Position numbers and translations under genes: made by a program. The notes beneath the pieces were generated by a model. That model made no database searches. It was not told where the DNA came from and saw only the letters and a list, made by a program, of their open reading frames with translations. From Nonomuraea muscovyensis (GTDB lineage: Bacteria > Actinomycetota > Actinomycetes > Streptosporangiales > Streptosporangiaceae): a stretch of DNA of 64,000 nt. Location: the NCBI RefSeq assembly GCF_014207745.1, contig NZ_JACHJB010000005.1:62001-126000 (forward strand), given 5' to 3'. Below are positions 27,301-36,720 of the stretch, piece by piece. How positions within the stretch are numbered: the first letter of the stretch is position 1; the number at the start of each line of letters is the position of its first letter.

Positions 27301-30300
27301 CCGGGTGGTGGACGGCCGGGGCCGGGACTGTCCCGACTGGGTGGCCGGTGAGTTGTGGATCGGCGGTGTGGGGGTGGCGCTGGGGTATCGGGGTGATCCG
27401 GAGACGACGGCGGCCAGGTTCGTGGAGCGGGACGGTCTGCGCTGGTATCGGACCGGTGATCTGGGCCGGTACTGGCCGGATGGGACGTTGGAGTTCCTGG
27501 GCCGGGTGGATCACCAGGTCAAGGTGCGCGGTCATCGGATCGAGCTGGGCGAGGTGGAGGCCGCTCTGCTCGCTCATCCGGCCGTCAGTCAGGCCGTGGC
27601 CACTGTCGTCGGGGGAGCCGCCCGCCGTCTGGCGGCCCTGGCCGTCCCGGCCGGGGACGCTCCGCGCCTGGACGAGTTGCGCGCCTGGCTGACCGACCGG
27701 CTGCCGCCGTACATGGTGCCCGAGCACGTCGCGCTGCGGCCGGACGTCCCGCTCACCCCCAACGGCAAGATCGACCGCGCGGCCGTCACCCGCATCGCGG
27801 GTGAGCACGCCGCCGGCCGGATTGAACGCCTCGACCCGCCACGCGAAGGGCTGGAGAGCACCGTCGCCGGCCTGTGGCGCGAGCTCCTCGGCGTGGACGC
27901 CGTCGGGCGCGACCACGACTTCTTCGCCCTCGGCGGAGACAGCCTGCTCGCCACCCGGCTCATCACCCGGCTGCGCGCGGCCGGCGTCGCGGGCGCCGAA
28001 CTGTCCCACCTGTTCGAGCGGCCCGGCCTCGCCGACTTCGCCGCGACCCTGCGCCACGGCGATCCGGCCGCCGAGAGCGGACGGTCCGCCCCCCGGCCCG
28101 CTCTCCGGGCCGACCCCGAGCACCGGCACGACCCGTTCCCCCCGACCGACGTGCAGCGCGCCTACTGGGTGGGCCGGACCGACGACTTCGCCCTGGGCGG
28201 TGTCGGCTGCCACTTCTACACCGAGTACGACCTGACCGGGCTGGACCTCGCCCGCCTGGAAGAGGCGTGGAACCGGCTCATCGCGCGGCACGAGATGCTG
28301 CGCGCCGAGTTCCTGCCCGACGGCCGCCAGCGCATCCTGCCGCGGGTGCCGCGCCTGGCCATCCCCGTCGTGGACGCCGACGACGACGACGCCGACCGGG
28401 CTCTCGCCGGCCTGCGCGACGCCATGTCGCACCAGGTCCTCGACGCCACCCGTTGGCCGCTGTTCGACGTGCGCGCCGTCCGGTACGGCGAGGACCGCAC
28501 CCGCCTCGGCGTCAGCTTCGACAACATCGTCCTCGACGCGCTCAGCACCATGACCCTGCTGCGGGAGCTGGAGATCCTGTACGCGGACCCGGCCGCCGAG
28601 CTGCCCCCGATCGGCATGTCGTTCCGCGACTACGTGCTCACCGTCGAGCCGGACCCGGAGGCGCTGCGCCGCGCGGAGACCTACTGGTCGCAGCGGGTCG
28701 CCGACCTGCCACCGGCCCCGCAGCTTCCGCTCGCCGCCGACCCGGCCCGGATCGGCCGCCCCCGCTTCGCGCGCCGCCAGGCCCGACTGTCACCCGGGCA
28801 GTGGGCCAGGATCAAGGAGACCGCGCGCGCCTGCGGCCTCACCCCGTCCACGGTGCTCGCCACCGCGTTCGCCGAGGTGCTCGGCGCGTGGAGCGCCCGC
28901 CAGGACCTGACGATCAACCTCACCCTGTTCGACCGGCGGGAGGTCCACCCCGACATCGACGCGGTCCTCGGCGACTTCACCTCGCTGCTGCTGGTCGCCT
29001 ACCAGCCGGAGCCCGGTGACACGTGGCTGGCCAACGCCCGCCGCCTGCAACAGCAGGTCGTCCGCGACTTGGAGCACAGCGAGGTCTCCGCCATCCGGGT
29101 GATGCGCGAGCTGGCCAGGCAGACCGGCTCCGCCGAGGTGACCATGCCGGTCGTCTTCACCAGCACCCTCGGCGTCACCGGCGAGGACGGCGCGAGTACC
29201 GGCCGGATGTTCGCCGAGCCCGTGTGGGGCGTCTCCCAGACGCCGCAGGTGTGGCTGGACCACCAGGTGGTGGAGTCCGGCGGCGGGCTGCTGTTCAACT
29301 GGGACGCGGTGGAGGAGCTGTTCGCGCCGGGCGTGCTCGACGGTATGTTCGCCGCCTTCGCCCGGCTGCTGGAGTGGCTCTCCACCGGCGACTGGGACCG
29401 TGAGACGCCCTCCCTCGTCCCCGCCGAGCAGCTCGTCGTGCGGGCCGGGGTGAACGACACGGCTGGTCCGGTGCCGGAGGGGGTGCTGCATGGGGGGTTC
29501 TTCGCGGTGGCGGGGCGTGAGCCGGGGCGGGTGGCGCTGGTCGGCGATGGGGTGTCGGTGTCGTATGGGGAGTTGGCTGGTCGGGCGTTGCGGGTGGCGG
29601 GGTTCCTGCGTGGGCGGGGTGTGGGGCCGGGGGATGCGGTGGGGGTGTCGCTGCCGAAGGGTGTGGATCAGGTGGTGGCGGTGTTGGGGGTGTTGGCTGC
29701 TGGTGGGGTGTATGTGCCGGTGGGGGTTGATCAGCCGGGGGTTCGTCGGGAGCGGATTCTTCGCCGTGCGGGGGTGCGGTTGGTGTTGGAGGGGGTGTGT
29801 GAGGGTGAGCCGTTGTCCGGGCCGGTGGGTGTGCGGCCGGAGCAGGCGGCTTATGTGATCTTCACGTCGGGTTCGACGGGGGAGCCGAAGGGTGTGGAGG
29901 TGTCGCATCGGGCGGCGTTGAACACGGTGGTGGATGTGAATGCGCGGTTCGGGGTGGGTGCGGGGGATCGGGTGCTGGCGGTGTCGGCGTTGGACTTCGA
30001 TCTGTCGGTGTGGGATGTGTTCGGGTTGTTGTCGGTCGGTGGTGGGGTGGTGCTGGTCGGTGAGGAGGAGCGGCGGGAGGCGTATCGGTGGGCCGAGTTG
30101 GTGGCCGAGCATGGGGTGAGCGTGTGGAACACGGTGCCCGCCCTGCTCGACATGCTCCTCACGGCGAGCCCGCCCGGAGCGCTCACCGGCCTGCGCCTGG
30201 CCATGGTCTCCGGCGACTGGGTCGGGCTCGACCTCTCCGGGCGGCTGGCCGAGCACGCGCCCGGCTGTCGCCTGGTCGCCCTCGGCGGCGCGACCGAGGC

Positions 30301-31180
30301 CGCCATCTGGTCCAACTTCTGTTCCGTCCCCGAGAAGGTGCCGGCCGAGTGGGTGTCGGTGCCGTATGGGCGGCCGTTGACGAACCAGTGTTTCCGGGTG
30401 GTGGACGGCCGGGGCCGGGACTGTCCCGACTGGGTGGCCGGTGAGTTGTGGATCGGCGGTGTGGGGGTGGCGCTGGGGTATCGGGGTGATCCGGAGACGA
30501 CGGCGGCCAGGTTCGTGGAGCGGGACGGTCTGCGCTGGTATCGGACCGGTGATCTGGGCCGGTACTGGCCGGATGGGACGTTGGAGTTCCTGGGCCGGGT
30601 GGATCACCAGGTCAAGGTGCGCGGTCATCGGATCGAGCTGGGCGAGGTGGAGGCCGCTCTGCTCGCTCATCCGGCCGTCAGTCAGGCCGTGGCCACTGTC
30701 GTCGGGGGAGCCGCCCGCCGTCTGGCGGCCCTGGCCGTCCCGGCCGGGGACGCTCCGAGCCTGGACGAGTTGCGCGCCTGGCTGACCGACCGGCTGCCGT
30801 CCTACGCCGTGCCGTCGACCCTCCGCCTGGTCGCCGGCCTCCCGCTCACCCTCAACGGCAAGATCGACCGCGCCGCCCTCGCCCGCCTGGCCGGACAGGA
30901 CGACACCACCGCGGACGCCCCGCCCGACGGCGACACCGAGCGGACCCTCGCCCGCATCTGGCGCGACCTGCTCGTCGTGCCCGAGGTCGGCAGGCACCAG
31001 AACTTCGTCACCCTCGGCGGCGACAGCATCCTGGCCGCCCGCCTGGCCGAGGAGATCCGCACCGAGTTCGGCGTCGAACTCCCGCTCCGGGAGCTCTTCG
31101 CCGGACCGACCATCGCCGAACACGCCGCCCTGATCGACCAGCGGCGGACCGCGACCGACTTCGAGGAGGGGACCGTATGA
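24395..31180 (+). CDS. Two-module NRPS: ArCP-Cy-A-PCP-Cy-A-PCP (cysteine)
   Basis: A 2261-aa assembly-line enzyme. Domains: ~100-residue N-terminal region of unknown role; aryl carrier protein (GVDSIR, Ser ~157); Cy1 (~210-640, DLLVADVRS); A1 (~660-1125); PCP1 (GGDS, Ser ~1183); Cy2 (~1245-1680, DNIVLDALS); A2 (~1690-2155); PCP2 (Ser ~2211). Both Cy domains show the heterocyclisation motif DxxxxDxxS. The A-domain specificity residues read by eye approximate DLWNMSLIWK, close to the cysteine code DLYNLSLIWK. The aryl-loaded chain would gain two cysteines as thiazolines, as in HMWP2 and coelibactin. No embedded epimerase. ATG at 24395 is chosen because the iron box lies upstream of it; its ribosome site is weak. 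Confidence 0.93.
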   Translation: MWETATFHDELERTVTGLTGGPCRAVRPVHGHGPTLLVEAGTDAWPADRVRAAVIDAHRQVVETVVYVAPGSLDGRSEAELVTAYRRGGLEVVHTDALTPAAPPAAPAAPARGGEAPAPDVPAFTLEEVRRAAAALVGLPERELDPDDDLIRLGVDSIRIMQLANDWQRQGVRVKFADLAETPTVAAWHGLLSSRAASPAPGPLPAVDRDAPFALTPVQHAYWFGRRDGQVLGGVGCHFYVEFDGSGVDAAALERAVHALFDRHELLRTRFTDDGAQRILPRSPWRGLTVHDLRDRAAPDVAAQLAGLRERLSHRRLDIDRAEVLDLTLSLLPDGAHRLHVNIDLLVADVRSIQILLDDLAALYAAPDEPLLPIGCTFPAYLAERDRRQEDERAADRRYWAERLPTLPGGPRLPLAVEPDRLDRVRVVRRDHRLGPERRRRLAERARAHGVTLPMALATALAEVIGTWSESPRFLLNMPLFDRQTLHPDVPRMVADFTDLILLEVDLTEPASFAGRAAALQSRFQADAAHSAYSGVEVLRDLNRGGRADQVTAPVVFTSAFGMGDLVGAEVQRHLGRLGWMLSQTPQVWLDHQVVEVDGGLLFNWDAVEELFAPGVLDGMAGAFARLLDWMVEHDWDAAPPSLLPGEQLVVRAGVNDTAGPVPEGVLHGGFFAVAGREPGRVALVGDGVSVSYGELAGRALRVAGFLRGRGVGPGDAVGVSLPKGVDQVVAVLGVLAAGGVYVPVGVDQPGVRRERILRRAGVRLVLEGVCEGEPLSGPVGVRPEQAAYVIFTSGSTGEPKGVEVSHRAALNTVVDVNARFGVGAGDRVLAVSALDFDLSVWDVFGLLSVGGGVVLVGEEERREAYRWAELVAEHGVSVWNTVPALLDMLLTASPPGALTGLRLAMVSGDWVGLDLSGRLAEHAPGCRLVALGGATEAAIWSNFCSVPEKVPAEWVSVPYGRPLTNQCFRVVDGRGRDCPDWVAGELWIGGVGVALGYRGDPETTAARFVERDGLRWYRTGDLGRYWPDGTLEFLGRVDHQVKVRGHRIELGEVEAALLAHPAVSQAVATVVGGAARRLAALAVPAGDAPRLDELRAWLTDRLPPYMVPEHVALRPDVPLTPNGKIDRAAVTRIAGEHAAGRIERLDPPREGLESTVAGLWRELLGVDAVGRDHDFFALGGDSLLATRLITRLRAAGVAGAELSHLFERPGLADFAATLRHGDPAAESGRSAPRPALRADPEHRHDPFPPTDVQRAYWVGRTDDFALGGVGCHFYTEYDLTGLDLARLEEAWNRLIARHEMLRAEFLPDGRQRILPRVPRLAIPVVDADDDDADRALAGLRDAMSHQVLDATRWPLFDVRAVRYGEDRTRLGVSFDNIVLDALSTMTLLRELEILYADPAAELPPIGMSFRDYVLTVEPDPEALRRAETYWSQRVADLPPAPQLPLAADPARIGRPRFARRQARLSPGQWARIKETARACGLTPSTVLATAFAEVLGAWSARQDLTINLTLFDRREVHPDIDAVLGDFTSLLLVAYQPEPGDTWLANARRLQQQVVRDLEHSEVSAIRVMRELARQTGSAEVTMPVVFTSTLGVTGEDGASTGRMFAEPVWGVSQTPQVWLDHQVVESGGGLLFNWDAVEELFAPGVLDGMFAAFARLLEWLSTGDWDRETPSLVPAEQLVVRAGVNDTAGPVPEGVLHGGFFAVAGREPGRVALVGDGVSVSYGELAGRALRVAGFLRGRGVGPGDAVGVSLPKGVDQVVAVLGVLAAGGVYVPVGVDQPGVRRERILRRAGVRLVLEGVCEGEPLSGPVGVRPEQAAYVIFTSGSTGEPKGVEVSHRAALNTVVDVNARFGVGAGDRVLAVSALDFDLSVWDVFGLLSVGGGVVLVGEEERREAYRWAELVAEHGVSVWNTVPALLDMLLTASPPGALTGLRLAMVSGDWVGLDLSGRLAEHAPGCRLVALGGATEAAIWSNFCSVPEKVPAEWVSVPYGRPLTNQCFRVVDGRGRDCPDWVAGELWIGGVGVALGYRGDPETTAARFVERDGLRWYRTGDLGRYWPDGTLEFLGRVDHQVKVRGHRIELGEVEAALLAHPAVSQAVATVVGGAARRLAALAVPAGDAPSLDELRAWLTDRLPSYAVPSTLRLVAGLPLTLNGKIDRAALARLAGQDDTTADAPPDGDTERTLARIWRDLLVVPEVGRHQNFVTLGGDSILAARLAEEIRTEFGVELPLRELFAGPTIAEHAALIDQRRTATDFEEGTV
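26143..27699 (+). repeat. A-domain repeat copy 1 (pair with 29236-30792)
   Basis: It is a direct repeat at an offset of exactly 3093 bp, apparently identical by eye from 26332 to 27663, with one substitution at 27664 and a near-identical 5' shoulder in the Cy C-terminus. It covers the end of Cy1 and most of A1. Confidence 0.93.
29236..30792 (+). repeat. A-domain repeat copy 2
   Basis: Second member of the 3093-bp-offset direct repeat, covering the end of Cy2 and most of A2. The copies diverge abruptly where the PCP-side part of each A domain begins. Confidence 0.93.
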
Positions 31181-34100
31181 ACGCCGGCCGGCTCGCCGCG
31201 GAACTCGAGCGCCTGGGCGTCCACCTGTGGGAGGAGTCCGGACGGCTCCGCTACCGCGCACCCCAGGGCGTGCTCACCGACGAGCGACGCGCGCTGCTGG
31301 CCGAGCACAAGGCCGCCCTGCTCGACCACCTCACCCGCCGCGAACCGGCCCCGGCCGTCCACGACCCCGCCGGACGCCACGAGTCGTTCCCTCTCACCGA
31401 CGTGCAGGCCGCCTACCTGCTGGGCCGTAGGGACGCCTTCGACTACGGCGGCACCGCCTGCCAGGTCTACGCCGAACTCGCCTTCGCCGACCTCGACCCC
31501 GCCCGCCTCGAACAGGCCTGGAACCAGCTCGTCCACCGCCACGACATGCTGCGCGCCACCGTCCACACCGAGGGCGGCTACCAGCAGGTCAGCCCGCAGG
31601 TGCCGCACTACCGCGTCCAGGTGGCCGACTTACGCGACCGGCCCGCCGCCGACGTGGCGGCACACGTCGAGCGCACCCGCGCCGAGATGGACCACCGCGT
31701 CTACGACCCGGACGACTGGCCGCTGTTCGAGCTGCGCATCACCCGCACCGGGAACCGCGACCTGCTGCACGTGTCCGTCGACTTCCTCATCGCCGACTAC
31801 CTCAGCATCCGGCTCCTGCTCACCGAACTGGAACGGCTCTACCGCGACCCGGCCGCCGCCCTGCCCCCGCTGGAGATCACCTTCCGCGACTACCTGCTCG
31901 CCGCCCGCCGCGAACGCGACGGCCTCGCCTACGAGCGCGACCGCGACTACTGGGAGTCGCGCGCCGACGACCTGCCCGGCCCGCCCGAACTCCCGATCAC
32001 CGAGCAGGCCGCCACCAGGGCCGGCACGCGCTTCACCCGTCACCAGGTCACGCTCACCCCCGACCAGTGGGACGGCCTGCGCGGCCGGGCCGCCGCCCAC
32101 GGGGTGACCCCGTCCACGGCCGTCCTCACCGCGTTCGCGGAGGTCATCGGCCGCTGGAGCCGCCAGCCCGCCTTCACGCTCAACCTCACGCTGCTCAACC
32201 GCCGTCCCCTGCACCCGCAGGCCGCGGACCTGGTGGGCGACTTCACCACCGTCAGCCTGCTCGCCGTCGACACCACCGCCGCGGCCACCTTCGCCGGGCG
32301 CGCCGCCGCCGTGCAGAGTCGCCTGTGGGAGGACCTCGACCACCGCCTGTACACCGGGGTCGAGCTGATGCGCGAGATCGCCCGCCGCCGCGGCAGGGGC
32401 GCCGCCCTCATGCCCGTCGTCTTCACCAGCACCGTCGGCGTCGGCGACGACCCGGCCGGCGCCGACGGCCCGGCCGAGGTGGTGTACGGCAGGAGCCAGA
32501 CCCCGCAGGTGTGGATCGACTGCCAGGCCCTCGTGGAGGGCGGCACCCTGCACGTCCGGTGGGACGTCCGCGACGGCGTCCTGCCCGACGGCGTCGCCGA
32601 GGACGCCTTCGGCGCGCTGCGCGGCCTCCTGCTCGACCTGGCCCGCTCCGATGCCGCCTGGGCCGCCCCGGACCCGGTACGGCTGCCCGCCGCGCAGACC
32701 GCACGTCGCGAACGCGCCAACGCCACCGCCGCCCCGCTCCCCACCGGCCTGCTGCACGACCCCGTCGTCGCGCAGGCCCGCCGTACCCCGGACCGGCCCG
32801 CCGTCGTGACCGGCGACCGCACCCTCACCTACGGCGACCTGCTGGCCCGGGCCCGCGCGGTCGCCGCACGGCTGCGCCCCGGCACGCGCGTGGCGATCCT
32901 CATGGACAAGGGCTGGGAACAGGTCGTCGCCGCGCTCGGCACCCTCCTGGCCGGAGCCGCCTACCTGCCGGTCGACACCGGCCAGCCGCCGGCCCGGCGC
33001 GAACGCATCCTCGCCGACGCCGGAGCCGCCCAGGTGCTCACCCAGTCGTGGATCGCCGAACGCCCGCCCGGCGTGGAACTCATCGACGTCGACACCCTCG
33101 ACCCCGCGGGCACCCCGCCGCCCGTCTCCCCACCGCCCGTCTCCACGCCGCCCGTCTCCAGGGTCCGGCCCGGTGACCTCGCGTACGTCATCTACACCTC
33201 AGGCTCCACCGGCACGCCCAAGGGCGTGATGATCTCGCACGCCGCCGCGCTCAACACCGTCGCCGACGTCAACGGCCGCTTCGCCGTCACCGCCGGCGAC
33301 CGCGTGCTCGGCCTGGCCGGCCTCGGCTTCGACCTGTCGGTCTACGACATCTTCGGCCCGCTGGCCGTGGGCGGCGCCCTGGTGCTGCCCGACGCCGGCC
33401 GCCGCGGGGACCCCGCCCACTGGGCGCGGCTCGTCGCCGAGCACGGCGTCACCGTGTGGAACTCCGTCCCCGCCCAGCTCCAGATGCTGGAACACTACCT
33501 CGGCGCCCACCCCGGCACCGGCCTGCCGTCGCTGCGGCTGGCGCTGCTCAGCGGCGACTGGATCCCCGTCGCGCTGCCCGGCCGCGTCCGCGCCCACCTG
33601 CCCGCGCTGGAGCTCGTCAGCCTCGGCGGCGCCACCGAGGCGGCCATCTGGTCCATCCACCACCCCATCGGTGACCCGCTGCCCGGCTGGTCCAGCGTCC
33701 CGTACGGCAAGCCCCTCGCCAACCAGGCGTTCCACGTCCTCGACCACGAGCTGCGGCCCCGGCCCGACTGGGTGCCCGGCGAGCTGTACATCGCCGGCGC
33801 GGGGCTGGCGCTCGGCTACCTCGGCGACGAGCAGAAGACCGCCGAACGCTTCATCCGCCACCCCGAGACGGGGGAGCGGCTCTACCGGACCGGCGACCTC
33901 GGCCGCTACCGCGACGGCGGGGTCATCGAGTTCCTCGGCCGCGAGGACCGGCAGGTCAAGATCCGCGGGCACCGGATCGAGCTGGCCGAGGTCGAGGCCG
34001 CCGTCCAGGCACATCCGTCGGTGGCCGCCGCGCACGTCCTGGTGGACGGCGACGGTTTGGACCGCCGCCTGGCCGCGTTCGCCGAACCCGCCCGCACCGC

Positions 34101-36720
34101 GGCCGGTGCCGCCGCCGCCGGCGCCGCCGCTGGCGCCGCCGCCGCCGCCGCCGGCGACGGCGACGGCGATGGCGAAGGGGGACGGCCGGTCGCGGAGCGG
34201 AGGGCGGCGGACGCCGCTGAACTGAGGGCTGCGGCCGCCGCCGCGGCGGACCCGTGCACCGCCCACATCGACCGCGCCGAGCTCATGGAGTTCATCGCCC
34301 GGCTCGACCGCGCCGCCGTGCTCGGCATGGCGCAGGCGCTCGTCCGGCAGGGGCTGTTCACCGAGCCGGGCGCCGCGGCCGGCGCCGAGGAGGTGCTCGC
34401 CGCGACCGGCGCCGCGCCCCGCCACCACCGCCTCGTCCGCCGCTGGCTGCGCGTCCTGGAACGCGAAGGGCTGCTCGAACGCCACGGGGAACGGTGGCAT
34501 GCCGTACGGGCCGTCGGCGCCGAAGACCTGGCGGCGGCCTGGCGGTCCGTGGACGAACTGCAACGGGAGGACAGCTACCCGGCCGAGCTGATCGGCTACT
34601 TCAGGGACAGCACCGACCGCCTGCCCGAGCTGCTGCGCGACGAGCTCGACCCGCTGCCGCTGCTGTTCCCCGAAGGCCGGCTGGAGATCTCCGAAGCCGC
34701 CTACCGCGAGAACATCATCAGCCGCTACGTCAACCACGCCGCCGTCGAGCTGCTGCGCCAGATCGCCGGCCGCCACCCGGGCACGCTCCGGGTGCTGGAG
34801 GCGGGAGCCGGCGTCGGCGGCACCAGCGCCCAGACCATCCCCGCGCTCGACGGCCACGACGTCGACTACCTCTTCACCGACGTCTCGCCGTTCTTCATCA
34901 ACGAGGCGCGCGAACGCTTCGGCGCCCGCCCGTGGGTCCGCTACGGCCTGTTCGACATCAACGAGGACTACCGCGAGCAGGGCTACGCCCCCAACGACTT
35001 CGACGTCATCCTGTGCGCGAACGTGCTGCACAACTCCCGCCACGCCGGCCGGGTCCTGCGACGCCTCACCGAGATGCTGCGGCCGGGCGGCTGGCTCGTC
35101 TTCATCGAGACCACCAAGGACAGCTACCAGATCATGACCTCGATGGAGTTCATGATGCCCGGCAAGGACCCCGCCACCTGGGACTACGAGGACCTGCGCC
35201 GCGGCCTCGACCAGACCTTCCTGGACCGGGAGCAGTGGCTCGGGCTGCTGCGCGAGGCCGGCGCCGACGCCACCGTCTGCCTGCCCGGCGACGGCGACGT
35301 GACCGGGCCGCTCGGCCAGAACGTCTTCGCCGCCCGTTTCAAGGCCGACCGGGCCCGCCTCGACGTGGCCGGCCTGGCCGGGCACCTGGCGGCCCGGCTG
35401 CCCGAGTACATGATCCCCGCCCACCTGCAGGTCGTCGACGCGCTGCCGCTCACCCCCAACGGCAAGGTGGACACGGCCGCCCTGCGCGGGCTGCTGCCCC
35501 GCGCCGCCGCCGGTCGCGCCTCCGCCGGCGGCCCGCCCCGCGACGACCTCGAACGCCGCCTCGCCGCCGTCTGGGCCGAGGTGCTGCACCTGCCGCGGGT
35601 GAACCGGGACGACGACTTCTTCGACCTCGGCGGCGACTCCCTCGTCGTGGCCAAGCTCGCCGCCGTACTGCGCGAGCAGGTGCCCGAGGCGCGCGAGGTG
35701 TTCTGGGACGACCTGGTCCGCCACATCCTGCACCGGCCCACCGTGGCCGCCCTCGCCGACGAGCTGCGCCGCGGCGCCCGGCCTGACGACGACGGCGGCC
35801 GGCCCGAAAGCTCCCCGCTGGTGCCCCTCGGCGGCGAGCCGGCCGGCGCCGGGACGCTGCGCGTGCTCGTCCACGAGGGCAGCGGCACGCTCAGCCCGTA
35901 CCGGGCGCTCGCCCGCCGCCTCGCCGACAAGGGCGACCGGCTCGCCGGCCTCGCCGTCACCGAGGTCGACGCCTACCTCGCCGAGGACCCGCGCGGCCTC
36001 ATCGAACGGCGCGCCGCCCGCTACGCCCGCACCCTCCTCGACACCGGTGCCACCGGGTTCCACGTCGTCGGCTACTGCATGGGCGGCCTGCTCGCGACGG
36101 AGGTCGCCCGGCAGCTCACCGAGGCGGGCGCGCACGTGCAGAACCTGACGGTGATCAGCAGCTACACGCTGCCGCGCGTCATCGACGACGACCTGGTCGC
36201 CGAGTACGTCTTCGCCCGCGTCATGGGCGTCGACCCGGCCGCCGCCGGCCACCTGGCGGACGAGGAGGCGATGTCGCGGCTGTTCGAGCGGCTGCTCGCC
36301 GAGGACCCCGAACGGGTGCCCGCCGGCCGGCTCGCCGCCGAGTCCGACGCCTTCGGCCGCCTGGCCGCCCGCCCGCAGGCCGAACGGCTGGCCGCCATCG
36401 GGCGGGCCGCCGCCACGGCCCACGCCGACGCCGACGTCGAGCGGCACGTCACCTCCCTCTACCAGGTCGTCCGGCACAGCCTCGCCGCCGTCGGCACCCA
36501 CCGGCCCGAGCCGTACGCGGGGGACATCACGTTCCTGCGGCAGCTCGGCGACACCGGCTTCCTGCCGTGGCTGCGCGACGACATGACGGGCTTCTGGCGC
36601 GAGCTGTGCCTGGGCGAGCTGGCCGTGGCCGACATCCCGGGCGACCACTTCACCTGCCTGCAACCCCCGCACGTGGACGAGGTCGCCATGCTCCTGACCC
36701 CCCTCGGGGAGAGCCGATGA
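31177..36720 (+). CDS. Terminal NRPS module: docking-Cy-A-MT-PCP-TE (cysteine)
   Basis: A 1847-aa enzyme of PchF-like order. Domains: TubC-type docking domain (1-50, RLAAELERLGVHLWEESGRL); Cy (~70-500, DFLIADYLS); A (~530-1000 core, FDLSVYDIFG; specificity residues read DLYNLSLIWK, the cysteine code); methyltransferase inserted before the last A motif (VLEAGAGVGGTS, ~1206); A10 PLTPNGKVDTAAL (~1422); PCP (Ser ~1488); thioesterase (GYCMGG, ~1634). It adds a third cysteine, cyclises and methylates, then releases the product. The thioesterase nucleophile is Cys where Ser is usual. An Ala/Gly/Asp-rich tract (~970-1005) precedes the MT insertion. ATG overlaps the first NRPS stop (ATGA). Confidence 0.94.
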   Translation: MNAGRLAAELERLGVHLWEESGRLRYRAPQGVLTDERRALLAEHKAALLDHLTRREPAPAVHDPAGRHESFPLTDVQAAYLLGRRDAFDYGGTACQVYAELAFADLDPARLEQAWNQLVHRHDMLRATVHTEGGYQQVSPQVPHYRVQVADLRDRPAADVAAHVERTRAEMDHRVYDPDDWPLFELRITRTGNRDLLHVSVDFLIADYLSIRLLLTELERLYRDPAAALPPLEITFRDYLLAARRERDGLAYERDRDYWESRADDLPGPPELPITEQAATRAGTRFTRHQVTLTPDQWDGLRGRAAAHGVTPSTAVLTAFAEVIGRWSRQPAFTLNLTLLNRRPLHPQAADLVGDFTTVSLLAVDTTAAATFAGRAAAVQSRLWEDLDHRLYTGVELMREIARRRGRGAALMPVVFTSTVGVGDDPAGADGPAEVVYGRSQTPQVWIDCQALVEGGTLHVRWDVRDGVLPDGVAEDAFGALRGLLLDLARSDAAWAAPDPVRLPAAQTARRERANATAAPLPTGLLHDPVVAQARRTPDRPAVVTGDRTLTYGDLLARARAVAARLRPGTRVAILMDKGWEQVVAALGTLLAGAAYLPVDTGQPPARRERILADAGAAQVLTQSWIAERPPGVELIDVDTLDPAGTPPPVSPPPVSTPPVSRVRPGDLAYVIYTSGSTGTPKGVMISHAAALNTVADVNGRFAVTAGDRVLGLAGLGFDLSVYDIFGPLAVGGALVLPDAGRRGDPAHWARLVAEHGVTVWNSVPAQLQMLEHYLGAHPGTGLPSLRLALLSGDWIPVALPGRVRAHLPALELVSLGGATEAAIWSIHHPIGDPLPGWSSVPYGKPLANQAFHVLDHELRPRPDWVPGELYIAGAGLALGYLGDEQKTAERFIRHPETGERLYRTGDLGRYRDGGVIEFLGREDRQVKIRGHRIELAEVEAAVQAHPSVAAAHVLVDGDGLDRRLAAFAEPARTAAGAAAAGAAAGAAAAAAGDGDGDGEGGRPVAERRAADAAELRAAAAAAADPCTAHIDRAELMEFIARLDRAAVLGMAQALVRQGLFTEPGAAAGAEEVLAATGAAPRHHRLVRRWLRVLEREGLLERHGERWHAVRAVGAEDLAAAWRSVDELQREDSYPAELIGYFRDSTDRLPELLRDELDPLPLLFPEGRLEISEAAYRENIISRYVNHAAVELLRQIAGRHPGTLRVLEAGAGVGGTSAQTIPALDGHDVDYLFTDVSPFFINEARERFGARPWVRYGLFDINEDYREQGYAPNDFDVILCANVLHNSRHAGRVLRRLTEMLRPGGWLVFIETTKDSYQIMTSMEFMMPGKDPATWDYEDLRRGLDQTFLDREQWLGLLREAGADATVCLPGDGDVTGPLGQNVFAARFKADRARLDVAGLAGHLAARLPEYMIPAHLQVVDALPLTPNGKVDTAALRGLLPRAAAGRASAGGPPRDDLERRLAAVWAEVLHLPRVNRDDDFFDLGGDSLVVAKLAAVLREQVPEAREVFWDDLVRHILHRPTVAALADELRRGARPDDDGGRPESSPLVPLGGEPAGAGTLRVLVHEGSGTLSPYRALARRLADKGDRLAGLAVTEVDAYLAEDPRGLIERRAARYARTLLDTGATGFHVVGYCMGGLLATEVARQLTEAGAHVQNLTVISSYTLPRVIDDDLVAEYVFARVMGVDPAAAGHLADEEAMSRLFERLLAEDPERVPAGRLAAESDAFGRLAARPQAERLAAIGRAAATAHADADVERHVTSLYQVVRHSLAAVGTHRPEPYAGDITFLRQLGDTGFLPWLRDDMTGFWRELCLGELAVADIPGDHFTCLQPPHVDEVAMLLTPLGESR

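Noticed and set aside
27700..28100. Embedded epimerisation domain as in PchE
   Set aside because: In both A domains the distance between motifs A8 and A10 is normal (~80 residues), leaving no room for an inserted domain.
26143..30792. Insertion sequence or transposon as the cause of the large repeat
   Set aside because: No transposase, inverted ends or target duplication. The repeat lies wholly inside NRPS domains at a module-sized offset.
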